Assembly (NCBI GenBank): GCA_021464245.1
Contig: JADCRB010000088.1
Location: 198,940-262,939, forward strand
Length of the DNA stretch: 64,000 nucleotides
DNA from: Carallia brachiata
Lineage: Eukaryota > Streptophyta > Magnoliopsida > Malpighiales > Rhizophoraceae
Direction: 5' to 3'
A program made the translations under genes and the position numbers. Numbering within the stretch: position 1 is the first letter of the stretch; each line of letters begins with the position of its first letter. Of the stretch, positions 23,575-35,883 are shown in pieces. Below the pieces are notes generated by a model. That model did no database searches. It worked only from the letters and a program-made list of their open reading frames with translations, and was not told the DNA's origin.

Positions 23575-24330
23575 TCAACTCCAATGATTATAGAGATTCC
23601 ACCATGTCCAAAAGAAACCAAAAATCCACTGCTCATTGTTATGTCTAGCAATACCTCCTAAGTCTGCAAGTCCCAGTGTTCCTCTAGCACAACAATTCAC
23701 ATTTATTTTAATAAAATCCGGAGGAGGGAGCTTCCAAGTTATCAACTCTTCCCTTGAAACATTCGTTGTGCCTCCAAGCGTCAAAGGCTTACTAATTGAA
23801 TGCCAAGAGTCATAAATTTTAAAGGCTTTAATTTAGACCTCCCTATATATACTTTGAATGGACCTTGTATCTCCACAAAAGATTTGTTTGTTTCTCCACC
23901 ACAAAATATGCCACGTTGCAACTATAAGCAGAGTTTGGAATGAGCATCTTTGCAAAGGCATAAAAGTAGTATCTGTGCACCCTTGCTTGAACCAATTCTT
24001 TAAGTTATTCTGAGGTATATGAGGCACGTCCAATTCACGAAAGAAATAATTCCAAAATTGCTAAACTAAGGAACAATTTAAAAACACATGCTCCATAATT
24101 TCCTACAAAAAAGGTAAAGCATTTTGCCTACATAAAAGATTGTTTTTTCCATTACACCAACTCTATCTTGAGAAATTCACTAATGGACAGTTAACCTTGC
24201 AAGGTATTCCCAATAAATAGGCTATGAATTTTTCCGACACCTCATTCAACATGCAATACTTGAATCTTTGACAGGCAAAAGGTAAACAAGCCATCTGCTC
24301 CCCCCACAAGCAAACATATCAAGTTAATGG
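23575..24330 (-). pseudogene. LINE relic (zf-RVT and RNase H part), minus strand
   Basis: The minus strand encodes a zf-RVT-like segment (NNLLCRQNALPF, then EIMEHVFLNCSLV*QFWNYFF at about 24150-24040). The spacer WHILWWRNKQIFCGD follows at about 23910-23870, and then the start of an RNase H domain (WKLPPPDFIKINVNCCARG, then DLGGIARHNNEQWIFGFFW) at about 23730-23600. This is the C-terminal order of L1-type ORF2 proteins. Stops and frameshifts are present, and reverse transcriptase itself is absent. Confidence 0.75.
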
Positions 24331-25069
24331 CCTTAATAACTAAGCTGTTTTGCTACTCCCACAACAAACTTGACATCTTTGTAACAATGGGGACCAGAAT
24401 CTTCCCACAATGAAGCTCCTTATTTACATTGGCAGATCAATGCAGGGCCTTTCCTTAACGCGTTTATCCGAGCTTCTAATGCTGTCACCAAATTTGTTTT
24501 TGCTTCTCAAGATCGAATTGTGCTTGTCCGTACTATGACCACAGAAGTTTATACAAAATACAATAAGAAAAGGCTAATTTCCGACTTCATGTCTGTCCAA
24601 CTCCTTATCTGCTATATGTTGCAGCCTTTGTAATTTTATTTTTTTTTTTCACTCTTTTTTTTTAATTAATTGAGTCTAACTTCAGTTTAAAGATAACTCC
24701 AGTACTAATAAACTATATAACTCATGTTTTTTCCCCTTAAAAACATCAGCGGCAACAAGAAACAAGTGGATTTGATGCCAAATCTCAAAAAAAAAAAAAA
24801 AAACAAAACAAAAACAGAACAAAACAAAACAGAAAGGGAAAACTCAAGGTTACCTTTTATAACTCAACTCAATTGTAACGAATGATCTTCATGAGTTTAT
24901 CGGGTGGTGGGTGCCTACCGATAGGAGAGGTAAGTTAAATGAGGACAATAATGATCACTTCGGCCTTAATTCACATATACAAAAATGCGATAATTCACAT
25001 GCCGACCATGTATGTTTTTTCACGTTCAACCAAAAAAAAAAAAAAAGCATAAAAGGATAATGAGGTAGT
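24331..25069. other. Intergenic upstream of the PPR gene
   Basis: AT-rich, with a poly(A)-rich stretch at about 24788-24835 and another A-run near 25031-25046, just before the PPR start. No gene or defined promoter element is recognised. Confidence 0.5.
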
Positions 25070-27096
25070 GTGTGTTTGAGTGCTGTTATGCTTAGAACAT
25101 GCCCAGCTCTCCCCGAAACGAGCACAATGGTAATGTTGGCACCATCATTCCCACCACCTCTACATCCACTTTTCCCTCCACTTTCCTTTGCTGCTGCTGC
25201 TGCTGCTTGTAGTTGTACTTCTAATTATGATGCCCATTATTCCCATTCTAAAGAAGCAAAAGAAATCGAATTGTCTCCATCTCCACTTCTTCTTGTTGAC
25301 AGGCTGAAGACTTGCAAATCTGTACGAGAAATCAAACAGATCCACACAGTTCTCCTTAAGTTCAACGAAAACTCAAGCCCTGTCCCCGTCCACCAACGCC
25401 TTTGTTCCGCCATCACTCTTGCCTTCAGCAACACCACCACAAAGAAAGCCTTGCCTTTATGCAAGCTCCTTGTCAAGCAGTCGGGCCGCCCCGACACCCA
25501 CACCATTAACGCCATAATACGAGGCATCTCCACTTGCTGCAAATCAACGTCAATGATGATGACTTCAACTATTTGTTGTTACCCATTTTCGATTTGTATC
25601 AGTATATGCTGCTAAAGGCCTGTTTCCTGATACTTACACTCTTCCATACGTGCTCAAGGCGTGCTCCGATGCCCGTGCCCTGGAAGAAGGCGTTCAACTT
25701 CATGCTCATTGTATTAAGACTGGGCTCGTCTCCAATATCTATGTCAGTAACACTTTGATGAGAGTCTATGCTGTTTGTGGTCGGTTCATTTAGTTCGCAA
25801 GCTGTTCGACGAAAGTCCTCATAGGGACTTGGTCTCCTGGACCATCTCATCCAAGCGTATCTCAATGTGGGTTTCGCCAAGGATGGCCATTGAAAGTTTT
25901 TCTGTATGTGCCGTCTGGGTTTGAGACCGGACGAGAAGACTTTGGTGGTTGTACTTTCTGCGTCTGCCAAGTTGGGGGACCTGCGTCTGGGTGAGAAGAT
26001 TCGTAAGTATATGATCATCGGCAAGTCAACATCTCGGATGTTTTCCTTTGCAATGGGTTGGTGATATGTACTTAAAATGTGGTGCACTGACTTGGCTCGT
26101 CAGGTCTTTGATGAGATTCCTGTCAGGAATGTGGTCTCCTGGAATTCGATGATATCTGGACTAGCTCAACAAGGACAATATAAGGAGGCCTTGGATGTGT
26201 TTCACGATATGCAGAATACAGGTTTAAAACCTGATGATGTTACTATAGTTGGGGTGTTGAACTCCTGTGCAAATCTTGGGCGCTCGAGTTGGGGAAATGG
26301 GTAACATGCTTTTATTGATAAAAATCATATCCACGCAGATGGGTTTATTGGCAATGCACTGGTGGACATGTATGCCAAGTGGGAAGCATAAATCAAGCAT
26401 TTGGGGTATTCCGAGACATGAAATGCAGGGATATATATACATATACAGCCATGATGTTGGCTTGGCAATGAATGGGGAAGCAAAGAGAGCACTGGACATC
26501 TTTTCTGAGATGTCCAGAATAGGCATTCGACCGGATGAAGTAACATTTGTAGGTGTTCTTTTCTGCTTGCAGTCACGCAGGACTAGTAGATGAAGGGCGG
26601 AAGTATTTTGATGACATGTTGAGTGTCTACAACTTAGAACCTCAATCAGAGCACTATGGTTGTATGGTTGATCTGTTGGGTCGTGCTGGACTGGTGCGTG
26701 AGGCAGAGGAGTTCGTAAAAAATATGCCAATACTTCCCGATGCTTTTGTTTGGGGGCACTACTTGGAGCTTGTAAGATTCATTCACAAGGTTGAGCTTGG
26801 AGAAAACATAATTAGAGAATTGGTGGAGATGGAACCTGCAAGAGATGGTGCATATATACTAATGTCAAACATATATCCCGTGCAAATAGATGGACGGATG
26901 CATTGAGGTGGAGAAAGGAGATAAAGAAAGAAACATGAAGAAGACTCCTGGATGTAGTTTGATTGAAGTTGATGTGTTGTTCATGAGTTTACAAGGGTGA
27001 CAAATCACACCGAAAACTAAAGAGTTACAAAAGTTGCTTCAAGATTTGTCGGTGCACTTGAGAAGTTATGGTACTTACAACACCCTGTTATGTTGA
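25070..27096 (+). pseudogene. PLS-class pentatricopeptide repeat protein, E subgroup, frame-broken
   Basis: It starts with a Pro/Ala-rich presequence (MLAPSFPPPLHPLFPPLS), consistent with organelle targeting, then LKTCKSVREIKQIHTVLLK, a usual PLS-PPR N-terminus. Repeat motifs follow in successive frames: DTYTLPYVLKACSDARALEEG, FDEIPVRNVVSWNSMISGLAQ, YKEALDVFHDMQNTGLKPDD, FFSACSHAGLVDEGRKYF and YGCMVDLLGRAGLVREAEEF. The E/E+ region includes MEPARDGAYILMSNIY and TPGCSLIEVD. Such proteins bind single organellar RNAs, often for C-to-U editing. No DYW deaminase follows. The frame changes many times; near the end an extra A in the run 27013-27016 truncates the E+ tail, which otherwise reads on to TGA at 27094-27096. 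It is intronless, as most PPR genes are. The sequence as given cannot encode the protein, but the motifs are well kept, so sequencing error is a real alternative to pseudogene. Confidence 0.8.
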
Positions 27097-27886
27097 AACA
27101 AATGGGGCAGACAATGCCATTTTGTCTTTGCCTCATTGCCAATTTGTTGACTGCTATAGTTTCCGTCAATTGAATTGAAGACTTCGAGGATTCTTTGCAG
27201 CTATTGAGAGGAATGCGAAAAATAGTAATTAATCTGCTAGCATTCAAGTTTGAACATAATGTTTTCAGGAAGATTTTGTACAGTAAGAGGGGACCTTCCC
27301 CTGTCGTAAATGATCGTTTATCAGAAGACTATCCTACATTCAATTCACTAAGCGTGCAATTGGCTCCGCTCAACGGAGTTGAAATTAAAATCGATCTCTT
27401 TTGAGATGATACGACGCCCTGCCATCGTTTAGCATTTGATGCAATGATAGCTTTATTGTCCTACTTTTATCATTTGATCCAAATGCAAATTAATTGTTAT
27501 AGTGTCAAGTTTGGCACACATGCCTCGAGTAAGCAGTATCAGGGGCATTTTGGTGCGCTGATGTTTTGGCCAATACATGTATTTCATTTGTCAGAACTAG
27601 AGGATGAGAAGGTCTGTCAGGAAAAAATTATGAAAGCTTATATTAAGCATAATAAAAAGTTCTGACTAATGGTTCAAAAGGTCTGCATACATAAGAAGAG
27701 AGCAATGACAGATGAAGCGCCCCTCGCAATGAAGAGCCCGAAACATTCTGGAAAGAGATCTCCAATTGTTCCTACAAATCTTTTCTATAATAGAAAGGCC
27801 CTTAACAGAGGCAGCATCAGGGACTCTGAGAAAGATTGCCATGATCCTTCTTACAGTGCAGCAATCAAAGCTTAAGAAAGGACAGA
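27097..27886. other. Convergent intergenic region between PPR and LYR genes
   Basis: The 3' sides of the two convergent genes meet here, so both 3' UTRs are expected. The short plus frames (27195-27404, 27444-27665, 27669-27875) show no known domain. Confidence 0.45.
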
Positions 27887-28158
27887 TTAATAAATATGAA
27901 ATTTGGGGAGTTCACCCTTTCTCAAGCTGGAGAGAACGTATTCAGCTGTGTCAACAAGGTCCTCAATGTTGTGGAGGATCTTTCCTCAGAAGCAACCATG
28001 AAGACTGAACGAACTTCAGCTTTTTTAGCCAGTCTCGCTGCCAAATTGAGAGGCAAGCTAGGAGAGTTGAGGCCGCGCAATATTTGGCGGTAAAGAGAGA
28101 GAACTCGGCTTCTATTCCTCGCCAAATCCTCCGTCGCCCATATGAGACCTTTTGACAT
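27887..28158 (-). CDS. Small LYR-motif protein (Complex1_LYR family), one frameshift
   Basis: From the ATG at 28158-28156 the minus strand encodes about 90 residues. The N-terminal helix carries the LYR signature (SRVLSLYRQILRGLNSP). Helix 2 has the conserved Arg-Ser-x-Phe pattern (EVRSVFMV), and helix 3 reads HNIEDLVDTAEYVLSSL, followed by stop TAA at 27889-27887. LYR proteins are small mitochondrial adaptors that bind the acyl-carrier protein and help assemble respiratory complexes or iron-sulfur clusters. Which partner applies here cannot be told. One base is missing near 27975-27980 (after SEERS): the frame up to there and the frame after it join to give the family's usual length. A good acceptor, TTGTTACTGCAG, lies just upstream of the ATG, so an intron in the 5' UTR is likely. 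Confidence 0.68.
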
Positions 28159-29335
28159 TGGTCTGCAGTAACAAATCAAGTACATATATCCAGGTCAAAC
28201 AAAAGGCAAATTTCTAATTGATTGCCCTGCACCACCACAAAGTTCATATGTTTATAGAAACCCCTATTTCTGATGAAGAAACCAGAGTGCTCAAGATGGT
28301 TCAATGACAAAATACAGATAAAACCTATACACAAATGGCACAAGTGGCATCAAATGAACAAATCCCACAAACATGAATTAAACCAGAACAATTATTGCGA
28401 TTAACAACACACAGCATTGGAGTAGAAATTCCAGCACTGGGAAGCACCGAACCGGAGTACTCCATTATCATAGAATTAAGGCACCAAAGAGGCAATGAGC
28501 TACGCAGACTGCATCGATAAACACTCATAGATCAAAATGCCATTGATTACTGGACATTGTAAAAGGCCTCTTTCTCTCCCTCCCTGTCCACACTGTTCCA
28601 GCTCGCAAACTCTATTTTTTTATGCGTTTTCGGCTTTTTGTCTTGCCACCGGAGTGATTGTCACAAAAAATTCTCCAATTCCTCTTGTTGCATTGTATCA
28701 TTACCCTTCTTTAACAACGCAAAAAACAAAAAAGAAACGAAAAATTCAAGCAAATCCCATTGCAATCTAACATGAAATAATCAGTTAGGGGGAAATCAAA
28801 CAGCAACGGATAAAAGCAGTTGGAAGTGTGTGTATGTTATGAGCTGGAATCCAATGCTTTTAGGATTCATCACAATCCTACTTGTAAATCAAACAATTAG
28901 TAGTTTGATTTAGGAACTAATAAAGCGAGAAGAACGCGGATTGTATCGAAAACTTTGATCATCATCAATAATAAATCCTCTAATTCCACATCCACACACC
29001 AAACAGTTAGCCAATAATAATTAAATAACACTAACAATAAGAAGAGAGAAGAAGAAGAAGAAGAAGGTGGTGAGAGAGGGACAGGCGGAGTTGTACCCAA
29101 TGAACCCACAAGGCCGAGTCGCGGAGTCCGCGCTATAAACTGGCCGCCGGTTAAGGTGGATGATGGCGCTGCTGGCTTCGCTTGGGTTTGGAAGAACTCG
29201 CGACGGACGGAACGAAAGGTGCGATGTGTTTGAAAGGGTTCCCGGCGTCCAGGAATGAATGATGAAGAAATGAGAATTTTTACTTTTCTTCTTTTTTTTA
29301 CTGCGGACATGAATTAATATATATATATATATCAT
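28159..29335 (-). promoter_or_regulatory. Probable 5' UTR, UTR intron and promoter of the LYR gene
   Basis: An acceptor-like CTGCAG precedes the LYR start at about 28163. A GC-rich block at 29090-29260 on the minus strand could hold the first, non-coding exon, with a possible donor GG-GTACAA near 29090. An alternating TATATATATATATAT run at about 29318-29334 lies upstream as a TATA-like element. A 137-codon frame (29310-28897) shows no known domain. All of this is inference from position. Confidence 0.35.
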
Positions 29336-30807
29336 TAAAAAAAGAAATTTCTATCACATATTTATTTTTACTGTTCTCCCTACTTATTATATTTATTATA
29401 CGGAAAAAAAAACTTTACTAGTGTATTTTGAACGTGAGAAAATGATGAGAAAAAAATTATAAGAAAAAAAGTTGTTTTGATCGACAAGAAATATATAAAA
29501 AGAAGTAATGAAAAACATAATAAAAAAATTGTGAGATAAGAAGTTATAAAAAGAATAGTAAGTTGTTTGGACAGATGAGTTATAAGTGAGAAACAAAGCG
29601 ATGGGAAAGAAAATAATAAAAAAAATTGTGAGATAAAAAATTATAAAAAAAATAAATTTTTTAAATAGATAAAAAATATGTGAGAAAAATTAAAAAAAAT
29701 AATTAAAATTTTTCGTTCTTTTACCTTTTTTTTTTAATCTTCTCTAATAAAATAAACATACTATATAAGTGTAACTTCAAAACAGTAACAAAATAATATA
29801 AATTGATAAAATGTTGGATTCATAAGAAAATTTTAATAAATAAATTATCAATAAGACTTCATTATTACTCATATAATCTTATTGCTATAATAATTTTAAA
29901 AAAATTATTAATATGAATTCAAGTAAATAGATTATTGTATCATTTGTATATATAAATTGCAAATGCTTACTTACAAGTTCGCAACAAGAATTTTTTGTGG
30001 GTCTTAATTTTATAGTAAAAATAAAAAAAAATTAAAAAACATGTTCTCATTGTGTTCTAGTATATTTTTGGGCATATCTAATTTTTTTCCATATTAATTT
30101 TATGGACACTTTTTGTCACGTGTATGAGATGCGTAGATACATATCCATGTCCTACACCTGTTTAACACAATAAACCTATTCATTGCGCCGAGTCCGTGCT
30201 TTCAAGGCAAACATAACCTGCCAATTGGTTAAAGAATAAGGTTCAGAATTTTTTTTTTATTAAAAAATTCATCATAAATATATTAATTATGAAAGTTATA
30301 GATTAGAATTAATCTATTATACTAGTCTCTTTTAAATTTAATTACAATATTAATATGTTTAAAATCTAATACTGTATTTACATATAAATCTCCCTTTTAT
30401 TGAAAGGAAAGGATCAACGCTTAATTTAAACCGGATCAATACTGAAAAGATACGTCAAAATACTACTAAATTATCGTTTTTAATAATAAGTTTGGAGTTA
30501 TATATATATTTTTGGCAATGATGTTGTTTGAAAATGACTAGGACTAACTGTCTAAGATGGGATATATTCAACGATTTGTGACTAGGGTCATGATGTTCTT
30601 TTACAACATAAAGAACATTCTGGAGCTTGTGACACATGAACATGTTCACTCACATCTACTAACAAACTGATAAAGCAGCAGCAGCTAAAAAGACCTTGTG
30701 GTACAGGTGCTATTGTTTGTTTGTACTGTCTGCAAACCCCATCAGAAAACTGAACTTCTACAATTGGAAAAAGAAAAGAAAAAAAAAAATGGAAGAGTGG
30801 ATTATGC
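29336..30807. other. AT-rich intergenic region
   Basis: Very AT-rich DNA between the LYR gene promoter and the end of the ABCB gene. It has imperfect internal repeats of the type AAAAATTGTGAGATAA (29527 and 29620). No gene is seen. Confidence 0.5.
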
Positions 30808-33800
30808 TTAATTTTCTGACAACCTTTGGAGCTGATATAGTCTTGAATAAACTCCCTCAGTTGATGCAATCAGGGTTGAGTGGGAACCCATCTCTACAAT
30901 CTTCCCCTTTTCCATTACAACTATGACATCTGAATTTTTCACTGTGGAAAGCCTGTGTGCAACTGTGATCTGTGTGGCTGCAGACAATGAGCCTCCATTT
31001 CTCTCCAAGTTTAGTGATTCCAATGCGCTGACCACTGACCTCTCAGACTCAGCATCCAGAGCACTTGTTGCTTCGTCCAGGAGCAAAATGGCAGGCCTTT
31101 TTAGTAAAGTTCTGGCAATGGCTATCCGTTGCTTTTGTCCTCCTGATAATTGGCATCCCTTCTCGCCAACAACTGTATCGTATCCGTTAGGCAGATTGCT
31201 TATGAACTCGTGTATGTTTGCTTCCCTTGACACCTTCACTATTTCTGTCTCTGAAGCATCTTCATTACCATATCTTATGTTGTCTCTGATCGAGGAACTA
31301 AAGAGAAGTGGCTCTTGCTGCACTAATCCTATTTGCTTCCTCAACCATCTCAGATTGTACTCCTTTATGTCCTTGTCGTCTACTAGAATTCTTCCTTCTC
31401 TGGGATCGTAAATCTTAGCAGAAGTGCTAAAACTGAGGACTTTCCAGCCCCACTTGGCCCGACGAGCGCCACTTTTAGTCCTGCTTGGATTTGTAACTGA
31501 AATTGTTCAGAACAGTCACTGCTGGTCTCATAGGGTAGTTAAACAAGACGTTGTGAAATTCAACTTTTCCGATGATCCTGTCATTGTCTGAATCCTCTGG
31601 CACATCCGGTTTAATTTCAGTGTCCCGGTCAAGGGTCTGAAATGCTGGAGTTAGTATACTGATGGCGGAAATTACAGTAGGAATCAATGTCCACAGCTCT
31701 GTAATGGAAGGTACCGTAAGGGAGAAAATCTGGTATGATCTTATGCAATTCTTAAAGGAGGCTTGTTTGTTTTTAACTCAACTTTCGTTGTACCACAAGG
31801 CAACAGCATGCGCAATATTCCACAAGCAGAGGGAGACACCTTGGAGGAGTCCATACTTGACACTTGCTATCCTGCTTTCTTCTTGGGAATTTCAAGGCAT
31901 ACTTGGCTTTCCCATAAGTGTGCTCTTCATGGCAAAAAGATGCAATGGTTCTTTGTTGGCTACAGACTCAGCGGTAAGCGCAACGACTTCATCAGTGCAG
32001 CAGCAGAGTCACCTGAAAATCCTTTAGCAGACTTGGCTTGAATCAATCCACCTATGAAGTGGCATGGCATCACTGCCCAAGATACAAGGCCCATTCTCCA
32101 GTTAACATACATGCTGACTACTGTTGCTATCAGTATGGAGGAGATTGCACTGTACAATTACTGACATTCGGTCAGAAATTATCGTTTTCACCATGGAGGT
32201 ATCATGGATGATGCGTGAAGGTGAGTGAACCAACACTGTCTCGGGTTTCTCGAACCATGCTAGTTCATTGCGCAATACACCTGCAAAAACAGTTCTAGAA
32301 CTCTCAATGTGCACCCTAATAATTCATTTCACATTACCCAAAGAAGAATCAGGAGATAAGGTGTAGTGCTGATTGGACTGGGAGTAAATGGTACCTGAAT
32401 ATAATGCTTGTCTAAAGTTTGTCATGGCTTCTCTCCAACTCCGAAGAAGTAATGCTGCAAGGTGAGAGTCAGCATTGAAAGAAGTCCTACTGAGAAAAAG
32501 ATGGCTGAATACAATGCACTCTCTCCTTTGAATGATCCTCGTAGTAGGCAACTCCTACCGTTATAATGAAGTACCGAATATAGGCTTTGGGATGCCAGAA
32601 AAGGCTGCAGCAATGGAGCCAAGGCAACCTTGAAAAGCTCTCTCTGTTGTAGACCAAACCAAAGCCTGAAGAATATGGCTAAATTTCTTCTTTCTTTGTG
32701 TCCTTCTCCAGAGATGCTTCACTAAGATGTTTGTGGAATGTAGGTCCTTCCTTTGGCTTTTTGAGTGTCTTCTGGTAAAGTCTTCTGGTTGGTACTTGTT
32801 GCAGGTTCTTTAGATTCTGCAACCATGTCACTAAATTTACATGGCAAAGTTAAATGTGTTATTAGAGAAAGGATAGCAAAGGGTAAAGGGACTTTTCATT
32901 GTGAACTAACCTCGAGTTGTCGACTGAGCTGAGGTTCTGCATGGTAAATAAACTGTTGTAAAATTCGTTGGTATCTAGCAAGCTATGGTGTGTTCCTGTC
33001 TCCGACTTGTCCATTCTCAACAACTACGATCAGATCTGAATAACATTGTTGACAGCCGATGGGCAATCACGATGGCTGTTCTACCCTGCATAGCCTTCTC
33101 AAGAGCATCTTGAACCAGCTTCTCTGACTCTGAGTCGAGCGCATTGTTGCCTCATCAAGCAAAGAATTGGAGGATTTTTCAGAATGGCTCTTGCTATGGC
33201 AATTCTTTGTTTTGTCCTCCGGACAACTGCACACCTTGGCCTACCTGACAAACAATTTTCTAAGAAGTTGCCATGAATATGGCAGATTTCTTATTATCCA
33301 TCTTCTTTTTATTGGGACCAAAACAGAAATGTTAAGAGTTTTAGACTTATTGTATAACCTCTGTAGACTGATTTGGTAGTTTGGAGATGAAAGAATGTGC
33401 GTTAGCATTCACTGCTGCATTATGGATCTGTTGATCATCAGCATCCATCTTTCCAACTTTCAAATTGTCCACGATTTGTGCCGGCGAAAAGGGATGGTTC
33501 CTGAGATACTGCTCCGATATTCCTTCTTAGGAATTTCAAATCCAGATCGTTAATGTTGTGATTGTCTATCACAAATCTTCCCTACACAGTTGTGGAATCA
33601 AATCAATATACACACCTTTTTTTCAAAACCCAAAAAAAAATCATATATAATTCTTGTCTTTTCAAGTCCAATGATATAGGTATAAATAGTCTGCTGCAGA
33701 TTACCTTTATAGGGATCATAGAATCTAGAAACCAGAGAAATAAAGTACTCTTTCCACAACCACTGCTGCCCACTAACGCCACCATTTTTCCAGCTGGAAT

Positions 33801-35883
33801 TGACAAGGAAATCCTTCGAGGATCATTGTCTCCGGCCTGGATGGATAGGCAAAATACCTCACGAATGTCAATATTTCCTTGAATGGCATCGAGGGTCTTT
33901 CCAGTCCCCTTCCTATCTCCAGTTGCTGATGAATTTTGAGTTATGAGTGGCTTTCTTTGGATGACCTGGAAAACCTCTTTCCTGCAGCTCTTGCTTGATT
34001 GAAAACTTGCATGTCTGGAGCTGCATAAGTAAGTGATCTGCATCATCTCAAATCAAACATTCAATCAACCAAGTTAGTCCATACTTCATATTAAACGATG
34101 CGTGCAGATGAATGTTTATTGAGTACCAATGGGGGAAAATTAGTTGGCTATGGTACATACATACTCCAAAGAGAATGCGATGACAGCAGCGATGACGTCT
34201 CCTCCGGTAGATCTCCTGGCCACAACTACGACGGCTCCAACATAAATGATGATTGCCATGAACAGAAAGTCACTGTGAAACAACCCTGTTCCCACCCCTT
34301 TTACCAACGCTTCCACTTTGCTTAAAGAAAGCTGTTCTCCATGCACTCTTTGAATAATTTTATTGCATTGCTCTCCCCAACAAATGCATACACTGTCTTG
34401 ATTTGAGATACCACTGTTTTTAACATAAAATGAACAACAGTAAAAAAAGCAATTGTCTACCTCACCGGATTGGCTGTGGCAGAAGGGCTAAAGGGCCCCA
34501 GTCCTAGGATTTACCTGTTCAACCATGGACGTAGCTTGTGAAAGAAGATGTTTTAGCAGCTGAGATGGATTCATTCTCTTAGGTAGGTGGCTCCAATAGC
34601 TAGAATGATAGGAACAACAAACAAGCTGAGCAGAGCCACTTCCCAGCTGGATTTGCAGCAATGAGGACTCCAGAGAAGAAGGTTGCGATGCACGTCGAAA
34701 ATGAAATGCCCAAACTGTATGAAACCCCAGCCACAACATTTAGCTTAATTGTTAATTACTAAGCTTGATTAATCAGCAATATATACACGTATACACACGT
34801 TTTTTTTATTAGTATAATTTATTCATGATTTTACTCATATAATAAGTATAGGTCTATTTAAAATACAAAAAATAATAAAATAAATTTGTATTATGTAAGA
34901 TTATGTATAGGTTAAATTCATGTAAAAAGATGAGTAAAAATAACAAATACGAATAAATAAAATATACCTTCTCTCCAATTGCATCTTGGATGACGCTCAT
35001 GTGGTTAGTAACACCTGTAATGATTTTTCCACTCGTCAAGTCTGTATCAAATGCCCCAATTTCCTGATTAAGGACCGCTTTCAGGAAATCTAGTCTTAAA
35101 CGCGTCAACTGTCTTTCGCTTGTGTACATCCAGCATCCAACCTCTGCGTTCCAAAACATGTTGTGACTAGTAAGTGAGAAATCTTTTTATGAGAGGGAAG
35201 AAGACTAGTAAAAACACAAAAAAAGGCATCAAATCATCAGTTTTACTGATCAGAAATTATCAGCATACGCCCATATTAATATTGTACCAAGTATTCCAGC
35301 CGGAAACGTTGCAAAGGCCATGTACCAGACGAATGGAATAACCTGCATGCATGCAGCGAAAGACACAAAGATCATCAATGACTCAACAATAGTTGAGGTG
35401 GTTAAAGACTCTATCTTCAACTAAGAATAGAATTTAAGATTCGAACTCAATCTTTCACTTATTCCTCAATCCCCCAAACCGTCAATTTCAAACGATCAAA
35501 AAAAGAAAAACAAAAAACATCAATACAATACAAACACATTAATTATTCAATATGTACACTACATATGCATATGTATGTATATATATACAGAGAGAGAGAG
35601 AGAGAGAGAGATAAAGTGGAGATTACAGAACCTTGTCAAGGGCCTTAACCATGGCAACAGGGTTGTTGATGTTGTTCCCGAAAGCGTCGAGGGCTTTGCC
35701 AAGCAACAAATATCCGATGGGCTGTGCCATGCCATGGACCACAGCACCAAATGTCCCCAGTGCCATTAGTGCCCAATCCATTGCATCTGCATAGCTCAAC
35801 AGCTTACCAAATGGTAAAGCTCCTCCATCATTATTATTATTCCCATCATCCAATCTCTTCTCCTCTCTGGCCTCCATGGCCAT
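30808..35883 (-). CDS. Full-size ABCB (MDR/P-glycoprotein type) transporter, frame-disrupted
   Basis: The first exon starts with ATG at 35883 and codes 84 residues with the first membrane segment ([20 protein letters not shown]). Exons 35342-35288 and 35143-34968 follow with intact GT-AG borders. The first nucleotide-binding domain has Walker [10 protein letters not shown] (about 33772-33746), signature LSGGQ (about 33225) and [13 protein letters not shown] (about 33150). The second membrane half lies at about 32640-31960. The second ATPase domain has Walker [10 protein letters not shown] (about 31464-31438) and, in an intact last frame 31344-30808, [32 protein letters not shown] and the switch histidine AHRLST. 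TMD-NBD-TMD-NBD is the layout of plant ABCB exporters of the plasma membrane, some of which move auxin. The substrate here is unknown. Several one-base losses break the frame, for example at 31410-31412, 31495-31496, 33161-33163 and 33210-33213, all in homopolymers. Confidence 0.88.
35383..35470 (+). repeat. tRNA-derived SINE-like sequence in first ABCB intron (candidate)
   Basis: A-box-like TAGTTGAGGTGG (35390-35401) and B-box-like GATTCGAACTC (35438-35448) stand about 36 bases apart in the order and spacing of a Pol III promoter. No tail or target duplication was found, so this is only a candidate. Confidence 0.3.
35590..35610. repeat. (AG)n microsatellite in first ABCB intron
   Basis: About 20 bases of AG repeats close to the donor side of the first intron. 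Confidence 0.8.

Noticed and set aside
25160..26730. Minus-strand frames opposite the PPR gene (for example 25599-26087 and 26224-26730)
   Set aside because: They are antisense shadows of PPR coding sequence with no domain of their own.
30923..31411. 162-codon plus frame opposite ABCB
   Set aside because: It is the antisense of the conserved ATP-binding domain.
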